A stretch of DNA of 64,000 bases from Flavonifractor sp. AGMB03687. GTDB lineage: Bacteria > Bacillota > Clostridia > Oscillospirales > Oscillospiraceae. Shown here piece by piece: positions 9,349-16,998 of the stretch (positions are counted from its first letter, which is position 1; each line of letters opens with the position of its first letter). The position numbers were made by a program, and so were the translations under genes. The stretch spans positions 310,001 through 374,000 of the forward strand of contig NZ_JADKZI010000001.1 of the NCBI RefSeq assembly GCF_017811815.1, written 5' to 3'. The notes beneath the pieces were generated by a model, which was not told where the DNA came from, ran no database searches, and was given only the letters and a program-made list of their open reading frames with translations.

Positions 9349-9398
9349 CCCTGTTTTTTGGAAGTTTACGCCGTATGCTGTCAAATAATACCGGATAT

Positions 9399-9887
9399 TT
9401 ACTTGTGGTATCCGGAGCCTTCCTGGATCTTGAAGCAGCGGTAAATCTGCTCCAGCAGCATGACCCGGGCCAGATGGTGGGGGAAGGTCATGGGGGACAT
9501 GGACAGGCGCAGATTGGCCTTTTCCTTCAGGGAGGGATGCATGCCGTAGGAGGAGCCGATGAGGAAGACCAGGGTGTTGGTACCGCTGCCCGTCCACTTC
9601 TCCAGTCTAGCAGCCAGCTTCTCGCTGGACAGCAGCTCACCTTCCACGCACAGGGCCACCACCGCCGCTCCCTTGGGAAGCTTGGCGGTGACGGCGGCTG
9701 CCTCCTTCTCCAGAGCGGCGTCGATCTGGGCCCGGGAGGGGTTCTGGGGCAGCCGCTCCTCGGGCAGCTCGGTAAGCTGCAGCTTGCAGTAGCCACCCAG
9801 CCGCTTGACGTATTCCGCCGCTCCGTCTATGTAGAACTTTTCCTTCAGCTTGCCCACGCAGATGATGTGAATGGAGACACCTTTCAT
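9399..9887 (-). CDS. rlmH: 23S rRNA (pseudouridine-1915 N3)-methyltransferase RlmH
   Basis: A 162-residue SPOUT methyltransferase that uses S-adenosylmethionine to methylate pseudouridine 1915 in helix 69 of 23S rRNA. It has the characteristic N-terminus (IHIICVGKLKEKFY), the cofactor-binding knot with FLIGSSYG, and the family-defining tail HHLARVMLLEQIYRCFKI ending in YHK. The glycine pair usual in the knot (GG) is GS here. The start overlaps the stop of the upstream MBL gene by ATGA. A 7-bp hairpin (9391-9415) spans the stop codon and may be a weak terminator. Confidence 0.95.
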   Translation of the reverse strand: MKGVSIHIICVGKLKEKFYIDGAAEYVKRLGGYCKLQLTELPEERLPQNPSRAQIDAALEKEAAAVTAKLPKGAAVVALCVEGELLSSEKLAARLEKWTGSGTNTLVFLIGSSYGMHPSLKEKANLRLSMSPMTFPHHLARVMLLEQIYRCFKIQEGSGYHK

Positions 9888-10672
9888 ACCGCATACCTCC
9901 GTCCCGGCTCGCTGCGGGGCGCCACGTCCAGCAGTACGTCCCGTCCGGGGACCGCTCCCATGCGGGTGAGGGAATCTCCCACCACCTGCCGGGCCCGCTC
10001 CGGGGTGTTGTTCTCATGGGACAGGTGGGCCAGCACCACGGTGGAGGCCCCAGCCGCCACGGCGGAGCATACCAGTGCCGCTCCCGCCTCGTTGGACAGG
10101 TGGCCCCGGTTCCCCAGGATGCGGTCCTTGAGGAAGTAGGGATAGGGGCCGGAGCGGAGCCACTCCACATCGTGGTTTGCCTCAGCCACCAGCAGATTGG
10201 CTCCCCGGATGCCTGCCTCCACCTCAGGGGTCACATGGCCCAGGTCGGTGACCACCGCCGCCTTGCGTCCGCCCTGAGACAGGGCGTAGCCGGTGCTTTC
10301 GGCGGCGTCGTGGGGGGTGGGGAAGGTCTCAATGTCGATGGAGCCGATGGAGAAGGACTCCCCCGGCGTAAAGGGGTGGAGCACCTCGTCCAGGAAGGCG
10401 ATGCGGTAGCACAGCTGCCGCCCGGTGCCTCGGCTGGCGTACACCGGCACCTTCCGCTGCTTGGTCAGGGTGGTGAGACCGGAGATGTGGTCGGTGTGCT
10501 CATGGGTAATGAGTACGGCGGACAGGCTGGCGGGGTCGATGCCCAGCCCCTTCAGGGCGGTGGTGATCCGGCGGCAGGAGATACCGGCGTCCACCAGAAT
10601 GTGGGTGTTGCCGTCGCTCACCAGCAGACTGTTGCCGCTGGAGCCGCTGGCCAGGGTACACAGTTCCAGCAC
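9884..10672 (-). CDS. walJ: WalJ/YycJ-type metallo-beta-lactamase-fold hydrolase
   Basis: A 262-residue MBL-fold protein. It starts with the family signature ELCTLASGSSGNS, carries the zinc motif THEHTDH and further ligands in TDLGH, EANHD and LSHEN. WalJ/YycJ proteins are thought to be DNA exonucleases that coordinate cell-wall growth with replication. I choose GTG 10672 because AAAGGAG lies 7 nt before it; the open frame runs on upstream into murA but with unrelated sequence. It overlaps rlmH by 4 nt, a very common walJ-rlmH pairing. Confidence 0.9.
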   Translation of the reverse strand: MLELCTLASGSSGNSLLVSDGNTHILVDAGISCRRITTALKGLGIDPASLSAVLITHEHTDHISGLTTLTKQRKVPVYASRGTGRQLCYRIAFLDEVLHPFTPGESFSIGSIDIETFPTPHDAAESTGYALSQGGRKAAVVTDLGHVTPEVEAGIRGANLLVAEANHDVEWLRSGPYPYFLKDRILGNRGHLSNEAGAALVCSAVAAGASTVVLAHLSHENNTPERARQVVGDSLTRMGAVPGRDVLLDVAPRSEPGRRYAV

Positions 10673-10690
10673 AAAATCGCTCCTTTCCAG

Positions 10691-10724
10691 AAAAAACAGG
10701 CGGGAGATGAACTCTCTCCGCCTG
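10691..10724 (-). terminator. Terminator between murA and walJ
   Basis: On the minus strand CAGGCGG...CCGCCTG with extra GAGA/TCTC pairing is followed by TTTTTT. It separates murA from walJ-rlmH, although partial read-through is possible. Confidence 0.8.
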
Positions 10725-10745
10725 CTGTTGCATATTGGTTTGATA

Positions 10746-12038
10746 TCAGCCCACCTGGGCCTGCTTATCCTCGTCGGGGGTGACCACCACGCGGATGTCG
10801 GCGCCCACGCCGGAGAGCTTACGGACGATGTCCTCGTAGCCACGCTCAATGTGGTGGATGCAGCCGATCTCGGTGGTGCCCTGAGCGGCCAGACCGGCGA
10901 TGACCATGGCCGCGCCGGCCCGCAGGTCGCAGGCCTGGATGCGGGCGCCGGTAAATTTCTCCACGCCCTCGATGACGGCGATCTTGCCGTCCACCTGGAT
11001 CTGAGCGCCCATGCGGCGGAACTCATCCACGTACCGGAACCGGTTGTCCCACACGCCCTCAGTGATGACGCTGGTGCCCTCCGCCAGACAGAGGACAGCG
11101 GCGATCTGGGGCTGCATATCGGTGGGGAAGCCGGGGTAGGGCAGGGTCTTGACGTTGGTGCGGGTCAGCTTGCCGTGACGGCGCACCAGCACGGCGTCGT
11201 CACGCTCCTCCACGTCCACGCCCATCTCCAGCAGCTTGGCGGTGATGCACTCCAGGTGCTTGGGGATGACGTTCTTGATGAGGACCTCGCCGCCGGTGGC
11301 AGCCACGGCGGTCATGTAGGTGCCCGCCTCGATCTGGTCGGGGATGATGGAATAGGTGCCGCCGCTGAGCCGCTCCACGCCCCGGATCTTGATGACGTCG
11401 GTACCGGCGCCCATGATCTTGGCGCCCATGGAGTTGAGGAAGTTGGCCAGGTCCACGATGTGGGGCTCCTTGGCGGCGTTTTCAATGATGGTCATGCCGT
11501 CGGCCAGAGCGGCGGCCAGCATGATGTTCATGGTGGCGCCCACGGAGACGATGTCCAGATAGATCTGGGTACCGGTCATGCGGCCATTGGCGGCCTTGGC
11601 ATGGATATAGCCGCCCCGGACGTCCACATTGGCCCCCATGGCCACAAAACCCTTGATATGCTGGTCAATGGGCCGGCCGCCGAAGTCACAGCCGCCGGGC
11701 GGGGGAACCTCCGCGGAGCCAAAGCGGCCCAGCAGAGCGCCGATCAGGTAATAGGAGGCCCGGATCTTGCGGGCCAGCTCCTCGGGCACCCGGGCGTTGC
11801 GGATGTGGGAGCAGTCCACGTCCACCGTGGTACGGTTGACAGTGCGCACGTCGGCGCCCAGCTCCTGCAGGATGTTGAGCAGCAGCGTCACGTCGCTGAT
11901 CTGCGGCAGATTCTCAATGCGGCAGACCCCGTCCACCAGCAGGGCGGCGGGGATGATGGCAACGGCGGCATTCTTGGCGCCGCTGATATCGATTTCACCA
12001 AAAAGCGGCTTTCCGCCATGAATTACATACTTTGTCAA
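10746..12038 (-). CDS. murA: UDP-N-acetylglucosamine 1-carboxyvinyltransferase
   Basis: A 430-residue enzyme of the first committed peptidoglycan step, transferring enolpyruvate from PEP to UDP-GlcNAc in the cytoplasm. The N-terminus GGKPLFGEIDISGAKNAA holds the catalytic lysine. The catalytic-loop cysteine that fosfomycin alkylates is present in PPGGCDFGGRPID, so the enzyme should be fosfomycin-sensitive. I use TTG 12038 (MTKYVIHGG), preceded by GGAATAGAGGG; upstream codons in the open frame do not look like MurA. The sequence matches the MurA group found in Clostridia, some of which hold two paralogues. It is expressed from the promoter at 12165-12192. Confidence 0.93.
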   Translation of the reverse strand: MTKYVIHGGKPLFGEIDISGAKNAAVAIIPAALLVDGVCRIENLPQISDVTLLLNILQELGADVRTVNRTTVDVDCSHIRNARVPEELARKIRASYYLIGALLGRFGSAEVPPPGGCDFGGRPIDQHIKGFVAMGANVDVRGGYIHAKAANGRMTGTQIYLDIVSVGATMNIMLAAALADGMTIIENAAKEPHIVDLANFLNSMGAKIMGAGTDVIKIRGVERLSGGTYSIIPDQIEAGTYMTAVAATGGEVLIKNVIPKHLECITAKLLEMGVDVEERDDAVLVRRHGKLTRTNVKTLPYPGFPTDMQPQIAAVLCLAEGTSVITEGVWDNRFRYVDEFRRMGAQIQVDGKIAVIEGVEKFTGARIQACDLRAGAAMVIAGLAAQGTTEIGCIHHIERGYEDIVRKLSGVGADIRVVVTPDEDKQAQVG

Positions 12039-12124
12039 AATGCAACCCTCTATTCCTTCCACCGGGGAACACACCCTCACCGGCGGGATCCAGGTCCGGA
12101 AAACTCCGGCACGGTAAAGCATCT

Positions 12125-12151
12125 AAAAGCGCTCATTTTCCTCAGAGCGCT
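12125..12151 (-). promoter_or_regulatory. Hairpin in the murA 5' leader
   Basis: On the minus strand GAGCGCT or its complement forms a 7-bp stem (12128-12134 with 12145-12151) followed by TTTT, inside the transcribed leader. It looks like a weak terminator or attenuator in front of murA. Confidence 0.45.
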
Positions 12152-12164
12152 CCAATACACATAT

Positions 12165-12192
12165 ATTATACCATAACTTGCAGTAAAGTCAA
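12165..12192 (-). promoter_or_regulatory. Promoter of murA
   Basis: Minus-strand TTGACT (12187-12192), 16-bp spacer and perfect TATAAT (12165-12170), about 125 bp before the murA start. The rest of 12193-12378 shows no gene. Confidence 0.8.
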
Positions 12193-12378
12193 AGAGGTTT
12201 CTTTTCTGAGACTTTCATGGGGCCCTGCAGCGGTAATTTGCCCTGATTTCACCGGGAATATACCTCTGTTAAGGCAAATGGGACTTTTGGACAAGCGGTT
12301 TACAGAAGTTTTCCATCCGCCGCTCAGTCCGCATTATTATACCCTATGGAATCCCATCTGTCTTTCTGAAAAATGCAC

Positions 12379-12422
12379 AAAAAAAGCCATGGGAAGCTGT
12401 ATATTTCGCAGCTGCCCATGGC
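12379..12422 (-). terminator. Terminator of the NYN-domain gene
   Basis: GCCATGGG-AGCTG stem (12386-12422, one mismatch) with a seven-T run on the minus strand, 19 bp past the stop codon. Confidence 0.88.
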
Positions 12423-12440
12423 ACAAACTGGATATGATTT

Positions 12441-13229
12441 CTATTTGCTCTGCTTGTCCCGCACCAGGATGTGGGTGACGTTGGGCTGACTGGTGGGGCG
12501 CACATCCACCTCGAACCGGGGGAGGGACTTCACCAGCTTGGACAGCTTGGAGAAACCGAAGTTCCGGGGGTCGAAGTCGGGCTGCTTTTTCACCAGCAGG
12601 TTGCCCAGTTCGCCCAGGGCGGCGAAGCCGTCCTCGTCGGCAATGGTGTCCACCGACTCTGCGATGAGCTTGACCACCGCCTTGGGTACCTTGCGCTCTC
12701 CTTCCTGGTTCTGGGCAGGGGCCTCCTTCTTTTTCTGGGGCTTCTGGTTCTTGGACTTTTCTTCCTCCGCTTGCGCCTGCTCGGCGGCGGCCCGGATGAC
12801 CTCGATATAGACAAATTTGTCGCAGGCCACGATGAAGGGGTTGGGGGTCTTGCGCTCCCCCATGCCGTATACCTTCTTGCCCGCCTCCCGCAGTCGGACG
12901 GCCAGGCGAGTGAAGTCGCTGTCGCTGCTCACCAGGACGAAGCCGTCCACCTGGCCGGTGTACAGGATGTCCATGGCGTCGATGATCATGGCCGAGTCGG
13001 TGGCGTTTTTGCCGGTGGTGTAGCTGTACTGCTGGATGGGGGTGATGGCGTTCTCCAGCAGCAGCCCCTTCCAGGAGGCCAGGTTGGGAGTGGTCCAGTC
13101 CCCGTAGATCCGTTTGATGGTGGGGGTGCCGTATACCGCCACCTCTGCCATGATGTCGCTCAGGGCGGAGCGGGGGGCGTTGTCCGCGTCAATGAGCACG
13201 GCCAGGCGCTGGTCGGTCTGTTCTGACAT
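12441..13229 (-). CDS. NYN-domain (PIN-like) protein with C-terminal OST-HTH/LOTUS domain
   Basis: A 262-residue protein with an N-terminal NYN nuclease-like domain: the acidic residues expected for metal binding are in LIDADNAP, KNATDSAMIIDAMDIL and VSSDSDFT. A charged linker (about residues 140-175, rich in K/E/Q) follows, then a LOTUS domain (DEDGFAALGELGNLL..FDPRNFGFSKLSKLV). Such proteins (LabA/DUF88-like) are probably RNA-binding ribonucleases; the substrate is not known. ATG 13229 follows AAGGAGG. It stands alone, divergent from cstA. Confidence 0.9.
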   Translation of the reverse strand: MSEQTDQRLAVLIDADNAPRSALSDIMAEVAVYGTPTIKRIYGDWTTPNLASWKGLLLENAITPIQQYSYTTGKNATDSAMIIDAMDILYTGQVDGFVLVSSDSDFTRLAVRLREAGKKVYGMGERKTPNPFIVACDKFVYIEVIRAAAEQAQAEEEKSKNQKPQKKKEAPAQNQEGERKVPKAVVKLIAESVDTIADEDGFAALGELGNLLVKKQPDFDPRNFGFSKLSKLVKSLPRFEVDVRPTSQPNVTHILVRDKQSK

Positions 13230-13321
13230 GTGAGTCCTCCTTGCGTGTGATGGATGTTATGTTCGGTTTCCGTATCCAGGAAGATTGTGATCATCCTATA
13301 TCATATCTTGATATTGCTAAA

Positions 13322-13423
13322 AAAGGAATAATATGATTGGAAATGAAGGAAATATCATGAAAATTTACAGCATAAGGAAGGAAAATCATTACAAATGAAG
13401 GAAAAAGACAAAATTTGAAGGAA
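13322..13423 (+). repeat. Phased GAAGGAA direct repeats upstream of the cstA promoter
   Basis: GAAGGAA occurs at 13345, 13377, 13397 and 13417, with a weaker AAGGAAT near 13324. The last three are exactly 20 bp apart, two DNA turns, and the final copy is 24 bp before the -35 hexamer. The surrounding 150 bp are very AT-rich, unlike the flanking genes. This is the layout of an activator binding on one face of the helix. Confidence 0.75.
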
Positions 13424-13440
13424 TTTTTTTGATTAACCTC

Positions 13441-13468
13441 TTGACTTTTGCGAATGTGGAACTATAAT
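13441..13468 (+). promoter_or_regulatory. Promoter of cstA
   Basis: TTGACT (13441-13446), 16-bp spacer, TATAAT (13463-13468). Confidence 0.85.
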
Positions 13469-13478
13469 GTAGACGCTT

Positions 13479-13517
13479 CAGGCGGTAGGGATGTTTCAGC
13501 TGACATCGCTCCGCCTG
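13479..13517 (+). promoter_or_regulatory. Stem-loop in the cstA 5' leader
   Basis: CAGGCGG/CCGCCTG closes a hairpin whose upper part pairs GATGT with ACATC. It lies just after the expected transcription start and has no T-run, so it may affect RNA stability or translation rather than terminate. Confidence 0.5.
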
Positions 13518-13583
13518 CTATGCTTTGCTCCTGGGACAGAGGGCGCGCGGCTCTGCTCGGAGGCAGTTTGAGGAGGTTCCTGT

Positions 13584-15056
13584 ATGGTTACGTTTTTTGT
13601 TTGCCTGATTCTGCTGATCGTGGGCTTCTTCACCTACAGTAAGCTGGTGGAGAAGATCTTCCGGATTGATGACCGTCCGACCCCTGCGGTGGCCCACCCC
13701 GACGGTGTGGACTACGTCCCGATGAAAACCTGGCGTATTTTCCTGGTCCAGCTGCTGAATATCGCCGGCCTTGGTCCTATCTACGGTGCACTGTCCGGTG
13801 CCTGCTGGGGCCCCTCGGTGTATCTGTGGATCGTCTTTGGTACCATCCTGGGCGGCGGTGTCCATGACTTCCTGTCCGGTATGATGAGCGAGCGAAACGA
13901 CGGTAAGTCCATCTCCGAGGTCGTGGGCCTCTACATGGGCAAGGTCATCACCTTCATCATGCGTGTGTTCTCTGTGGTGCTGCTGGTGATGGTGGGCGTC
14001 AACTTCTCCGTTGGCCCTGCCGGCCTGCTGGCCAAGCTGACCCCTGATTATCTGTCCACCATGTTCTGGCTGGTGGTCATCATGCTCTACTACCTGATTG
14101 CCACCTTCCTGCCCATCGACAAGATCATTGGTAAGCTCTATCCTGTGTTCGGTATCTGCCTGATCGTTATGGCCCTGGGCATCGGCGGCGGCATCCTGAC
14201 CCAAATGGGTGGGGATATGCCCGAGCTGTCTCTGGCCAGTCTGACCACCGCTCATCCCGGCGGACTGCCCAAGTGGTCCATGATGTTTGTGACCGTGGCC
14301 TGCGGCGCCATCTCCGGCTTCCATGCCACCCAGTCTCCCATGATGGCCCGCTGCATCACCAGTGAGAAGCAGGGCCGCACCATCTTCTACGGCGCCATGG
14401 TGGCCGAGGGCATCATTGCTCTGATCTGGGCCGCTGCCGGTGTCACCTATTATACCAACCACGGATCTCTGCTGGACGGCATGACCGGCCTGACCAACGC
14501 CATCGCTGCCGGCGGCGCCGGTGATGTGGTGTTCCAGATCTCCACCGGCCTGCTGGGCACTGTAGGCGGCATCCTGGCCATGATCGGCGTCATTGCCTGC
14601 CCCATCACCTCCGGCGATACCGCTTATCGTGCCGCCCGTCTGACCATCGCCGACTGGTTCCACATCGACCAGTCCAAGGTGGGTCCCCGTGCCGCTCTGT
14701 CCATCCCCCTGCTGGGCGTGGGCGCCGTCATTGCTCTGGCGCTGCCCTGGGACGTGCTGTGGCGTTACTTCTCCTGGGCCAACCAGACCTTGGCTATGAT
14801 CGTGCTGTGGACCGGCGCCGTGTTCCTGCATAAGTTTGGCTATCCCCCCAAGGCATGCTTCATCGCGGCTCTGCCTGCTACCTTCATGTCCGCGGTGTCT
14901 GTGACCTATTTCATCCAGGCTCCCGAGTGCCTGAACCTGTCCACCGCCATTGCTTACCCCATCGGCATCGTGGTGGCTGCCCTGTTCCTGGCCATCTTCA
15001 TCTGGCGCGTCCTGATCGTGGGCAAGGACGACGTGAGCGTTGTCACCGCCAAGTAA
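13584..15056 (+). CDS. cstA: CstA-family carbon starvation protein (peptide/pyruvate transporter)
   Basis: A 490-residue integral membrane protein with about 13 hydrophobic segments. It shows the CstA hallmarks: an N-terminal helix, NIAGLGPIYGALSGACWGPSVYLWI, the DFLSGMMSERNDGKSISEVVG segment, and FHATQSPMMARC. CstA proteins are proton-coupled importers of peptides or pyruvate induced on carbon limitation. ATG 13584 follows AGGAGG at 7 nt. It is monocistronic, with the phased repeats described above and a strong terminator. The C-terminal extension of long CstA proteins is absent, as in the shorter firmicute group. Confidence 0.93.
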   Translation: MVTFFVCLILLIVGFFTYSKLVEKIFRIDDRPTPAVAHPDGVDYVPMKTWRIFLVQLLNIAGLGPIYGALSGACWGPSVYLWIVFGTILGGGVHDFLSGMMSERNDGKSISEVVGLYMGKVITFIMRVFSVVLLVMVGVNFSVGPAGLLAKLTPDYLSTMFWLVVIMLYYLIATFLPIDKIIGKLYPVFGICLIVMALGIGGGILTQMGGDMPELSLASLTTAHPGGLPKWSMMFVTVACGAISGFHATQSPMMARCITSEKQGRTIFYGAMVAEGIIALIWAAAGVTYYTNHGSLLDGMTGLTNAIAAGGAGDVVFQISTGLLGTVGGILAMIGVIACPITSGDTAYRAARLTIADWFHIDQSKVGPRAALSIPLLGVGAVIALALPWDVLWRYFSWANQTLAMIVLWTGAVFLHKFGYPPKACFIAALPATFMSAVSVTYFIQAPECLNLSTAIAYPIGIVVAALFLAIFIWRVLIVGKDDVSVVTAK

Positions 15057-15075
15057 GTCTAAGCGCCCTTTATCA

Positions 15076-15108
15076 AGATCCGGAGGAAATTCCTCCGGAT
15101 CTTTTTTT
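15076..15108 (+). terminator. Terminator of cstA
   Basis: Perfect 13-bp stem (15076-15088 with 15090-15102) and a seven-T run. Confidence 0.93.
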
Positions 15109-15168
15109 GGCTCTTTTGCAGCAAAACCCCGTCTAAAAGCGTATATAAGGGTGAAAGGAGGGGAGAGG

Positions 15169-15636
15169 ATGGAATCCAACCGGTTGGAGACCCTGCTGTT
15201 TCAATATGAGAATACCCTGTACCGGGCCGCTCTGGCCATCCTTGGGGACGCCCATGAGGCGGAGGACGCGGTACAGGACGCCTTCCTTCGCTGCCTGGAA
15301 AAGGCCCCGGACTTTGAGAGTCCCGCCCATGAGAAAGCCTGGCTGCTGCGGGTCACGGTCAATGGCTGCAAGAGTCGCCTGCGCTCCCCCTGGCGGCGGC
15401 GCACCGCACCGTTGCTGGACACCTACCCCGCCGCCGGACCGGAGGAGCAGAGTCTGATGGAGACCATCGGGAAACTGCCCGCCAAAGACCGCACCGTGCT
15501 CCACCTTTATTATTATGAGGGGTACCAGACGGCGGAAATCGCCGAAATGACAGGCTGGCGGGAGGGCACCGTCCGCTCCCGGCTCACCCGGGCCCGGGCA
15601 AAGCTGGGGGCACTGCTGAAAGGAGAAGAGCCATGA
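15169..15636 (+). CDS. ECF-type RNA polymerase sigma factor
   Basis: A 155-residue sigma-70 family factor with only regions 2 and 4. Region 2 is seen in LFQYENTLYRAALAILGDAHEAEDAVQDAFLRCL, and region 4 in LPAKDRTVLHLYYYEGYQTAEIAEMTGWREGTVRSRLTRAR. I take ATG 15169 because GGAGGGGAGAGG precedes it; the frame open upstream crosses the cstA terminator and is not coding. It overlaps the next gene by ATGA. This sigma/partner pairing usually means that the downstream membrane protein holds the sigma factor inactive until a signal releases it. Target genes are not evident. Confidence 0.9.
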   Translation: MESNRLETLLFQYENTLYRAALAILGDAHEAEDAVQDAFLRCLEKAPDFESPAHEKAWLLRVTVNGCKSRLRSPWRRRTAPLLDTYPAAGPEEQSLMETIGKLPAKDRTVLHLYYYEGYQTAEIAEMTGWREGTVRSRLTRARAKLGALLKGEEP

Positions 15637-16958
15637 ACCGATATCGAACCTATATGGATCGCATCCAGGCCCCCGAAGAGCTGCGGGACCGGATTCTGGC
15701 GGGGGAGCGCCCCCGGCGGTCCCGCCCCGCTCTGGCGGTGGGGGCATTGGCGGCCTGCTGCCTGGTGGCGGCGGTGGGCGGCTGGCAGCTGTGGCAGGGC
15801 CGGGCGGAGACACAGCTCAATATCGGGGCGGCGGCCACCCCGGCGGGCAACCAGCAGAGTGAATATACTCTGGTGGTGGAAGACCCCTTTGAGGGCCAGC
15901 CCCACAGCTTCCCCAATATCCCTGGCTATGACTACCCCGACTGTACCAGCTCAGACGCCATGGCCGCCGACTACGCCCCGCCGGATGGGTGGTTTATGGA
16001 GGTAATGTCTGCTCAGGAGATCATCACCGTCCTGGGGGGTACCGACCAGGTGCCCTGGACACTGGACTGGACCGGCTTTGGCCTGGATGGCATGGTGACT
16101 TACGACGGCGAGGGCAATCCCTGGCGGATCCAGATCTGGGGAATCCGGGGAGAAGAGGGACTGATGCTGGAGCTGTGGCCCGGCCGGGAGCCCCTGATCG
16201 ACCTCATCTATGCCGACGCCGGAGTGGAAAATGTGGACGGCATGGAGGTCACTACCTACTCCTTATATTACGATAGCGATGGGGACGATGCCAAGGAGCA
16301 TGTGTACCACGCCCACTACTTTGATGGGGAGATGGGGGTCTCCTTCTCCTGCAACAGCGGGGAGGCGGAGACGGGAGCCCGGCTGACCAGCCTGGTGGTG
16401 GGGCATGAGGGCTTTACCGCCGAGGGCCTGACACCTGAAACCATGGATGCCGACCATCTGCATTTGGGTACCGCCCGGCTCTACGGCAGCGGGGAGTTGA
16501 CCCAGGGCGAGGCCTATCAGCAGGAGCTGTCCGAATATCTGCCCGATAAGGACCTGCTGCCCGATGGCTTTACCTTTGAGAGAGCCCAGTGGCACTTTGA
16601 CGAGGTGGAGGACAGCCTGAGTATTCTGTGGTGCCGGGGCTATGACAATATCAGCGTGCGGGTGGAGCAGCTGCTGACACCCCGTACCGAGGAAAAGCTG
16701 CCCGGCAATCTCCTGCCTCATGAGGTGGATGCCCAGACGCTGGAGGGGCTGGGCCGCTATGTGGACGATGACCAGGGGGATACCCCCGGCTGGCGCTATG
16801 ATACCTTTACCGTCTACTGCCAGGAGACGGACGGAGGTACGGTGGCCGTTACCTGGTCCATCCGGGGACTGGAGCCGGAACAGGCTGCCGACCTGGTGAA
16901 GAGTGTACCCACCGCCAAAGAGACCCAGGTCCATCCTGTTACTGGCGTCGTTGATTGA
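15633..16958 (+). CDS. Membrane-anchored putative anti-sigma/sensor protein
   Basis: A 441-residue protein with a short cytoplasmic N-terminus (MDRIQAPEELRDRIL, resembling the beginning of small anti-sigma domains), one membrane helix (about residues 29-50) and a long acidic extracellular part without cysteines or a catalytic motif. The extracellular part contains two comparable halves with PEEL/DGFTFERAQW-type segments, perhaps a DUF4367-like fold, but I do not recognise it with certainty. Its start overlaps the sigma gene by 4 nt, which supports a role in controlling that factor. Anti-sigma function is inferred from context. Confidence 0.65.
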   Translation: MNRYRTYMDRIQAPEELRDRILAGERPRRSRPALAVGALAACCLVAAVGGWQLWQGRAETQLNIGAAATPAGNQQSEYTLVVEDPFEGQPHSFPNIPGYDYPDCTSSDAMAADYAPPDGWFMEVMSAQEIITVLGGTDQVPWTLDWTGFGLDGMVTYDGEGNPWRIQIWGIRGEEGLMLELWPGREPLIDLIYADAGVENVDGMEVTTYSLYYDSDGDDAKEHVYHAHYFDGEMGVSFSCNSGEAETGARLTSLVVGHEGFTAEGLTPETMDADHLHLGTARLYGSGELTQGEAYQQELSEYLPDKDLLPDGFTFERAQWHFDEVEDSLSILWCRGYDNISVRVEQLLTPRTEEKLPGNLLPHEVDAQTLEGLGRYVDDDQGDTPGWRYDTFTVYCQETDGGTVAVTWSIRGLEPEQAADLVKSVPTAKETQVHPVTGVVD

Positions 16959-16962
16959 AACG

Positions 16963-16996
16963 AAGCGCGGAACCGTTTGGTTCCGCGCTTTCGTTA
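16963..16996. terminator. Bidirectional terminator between convergent operons
   Basis: 12-bp perfect stem AAGCGCGGAACC/GGTTCCGCGCTT with a 4-nt loop; a short TT-rich tail on the plus strand. It overlaps the gap between the sigma operon and the second efflux operon. Confidence 0.7.
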
Positions 16997-16998
16997 TA

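Noticed and set aside
13322-13423. CRISPR-like array from regularly spaced repeats
   Set aside because: Units are only 7 bp, spacing is 20 bp and there are no cas genes; the layout fits operator sites.
13518-15179. 553-codon minus-strand frame opposite cstA
   Set aside because: Shadow frame; cstA helices, promoter and terminator support the plus strand.
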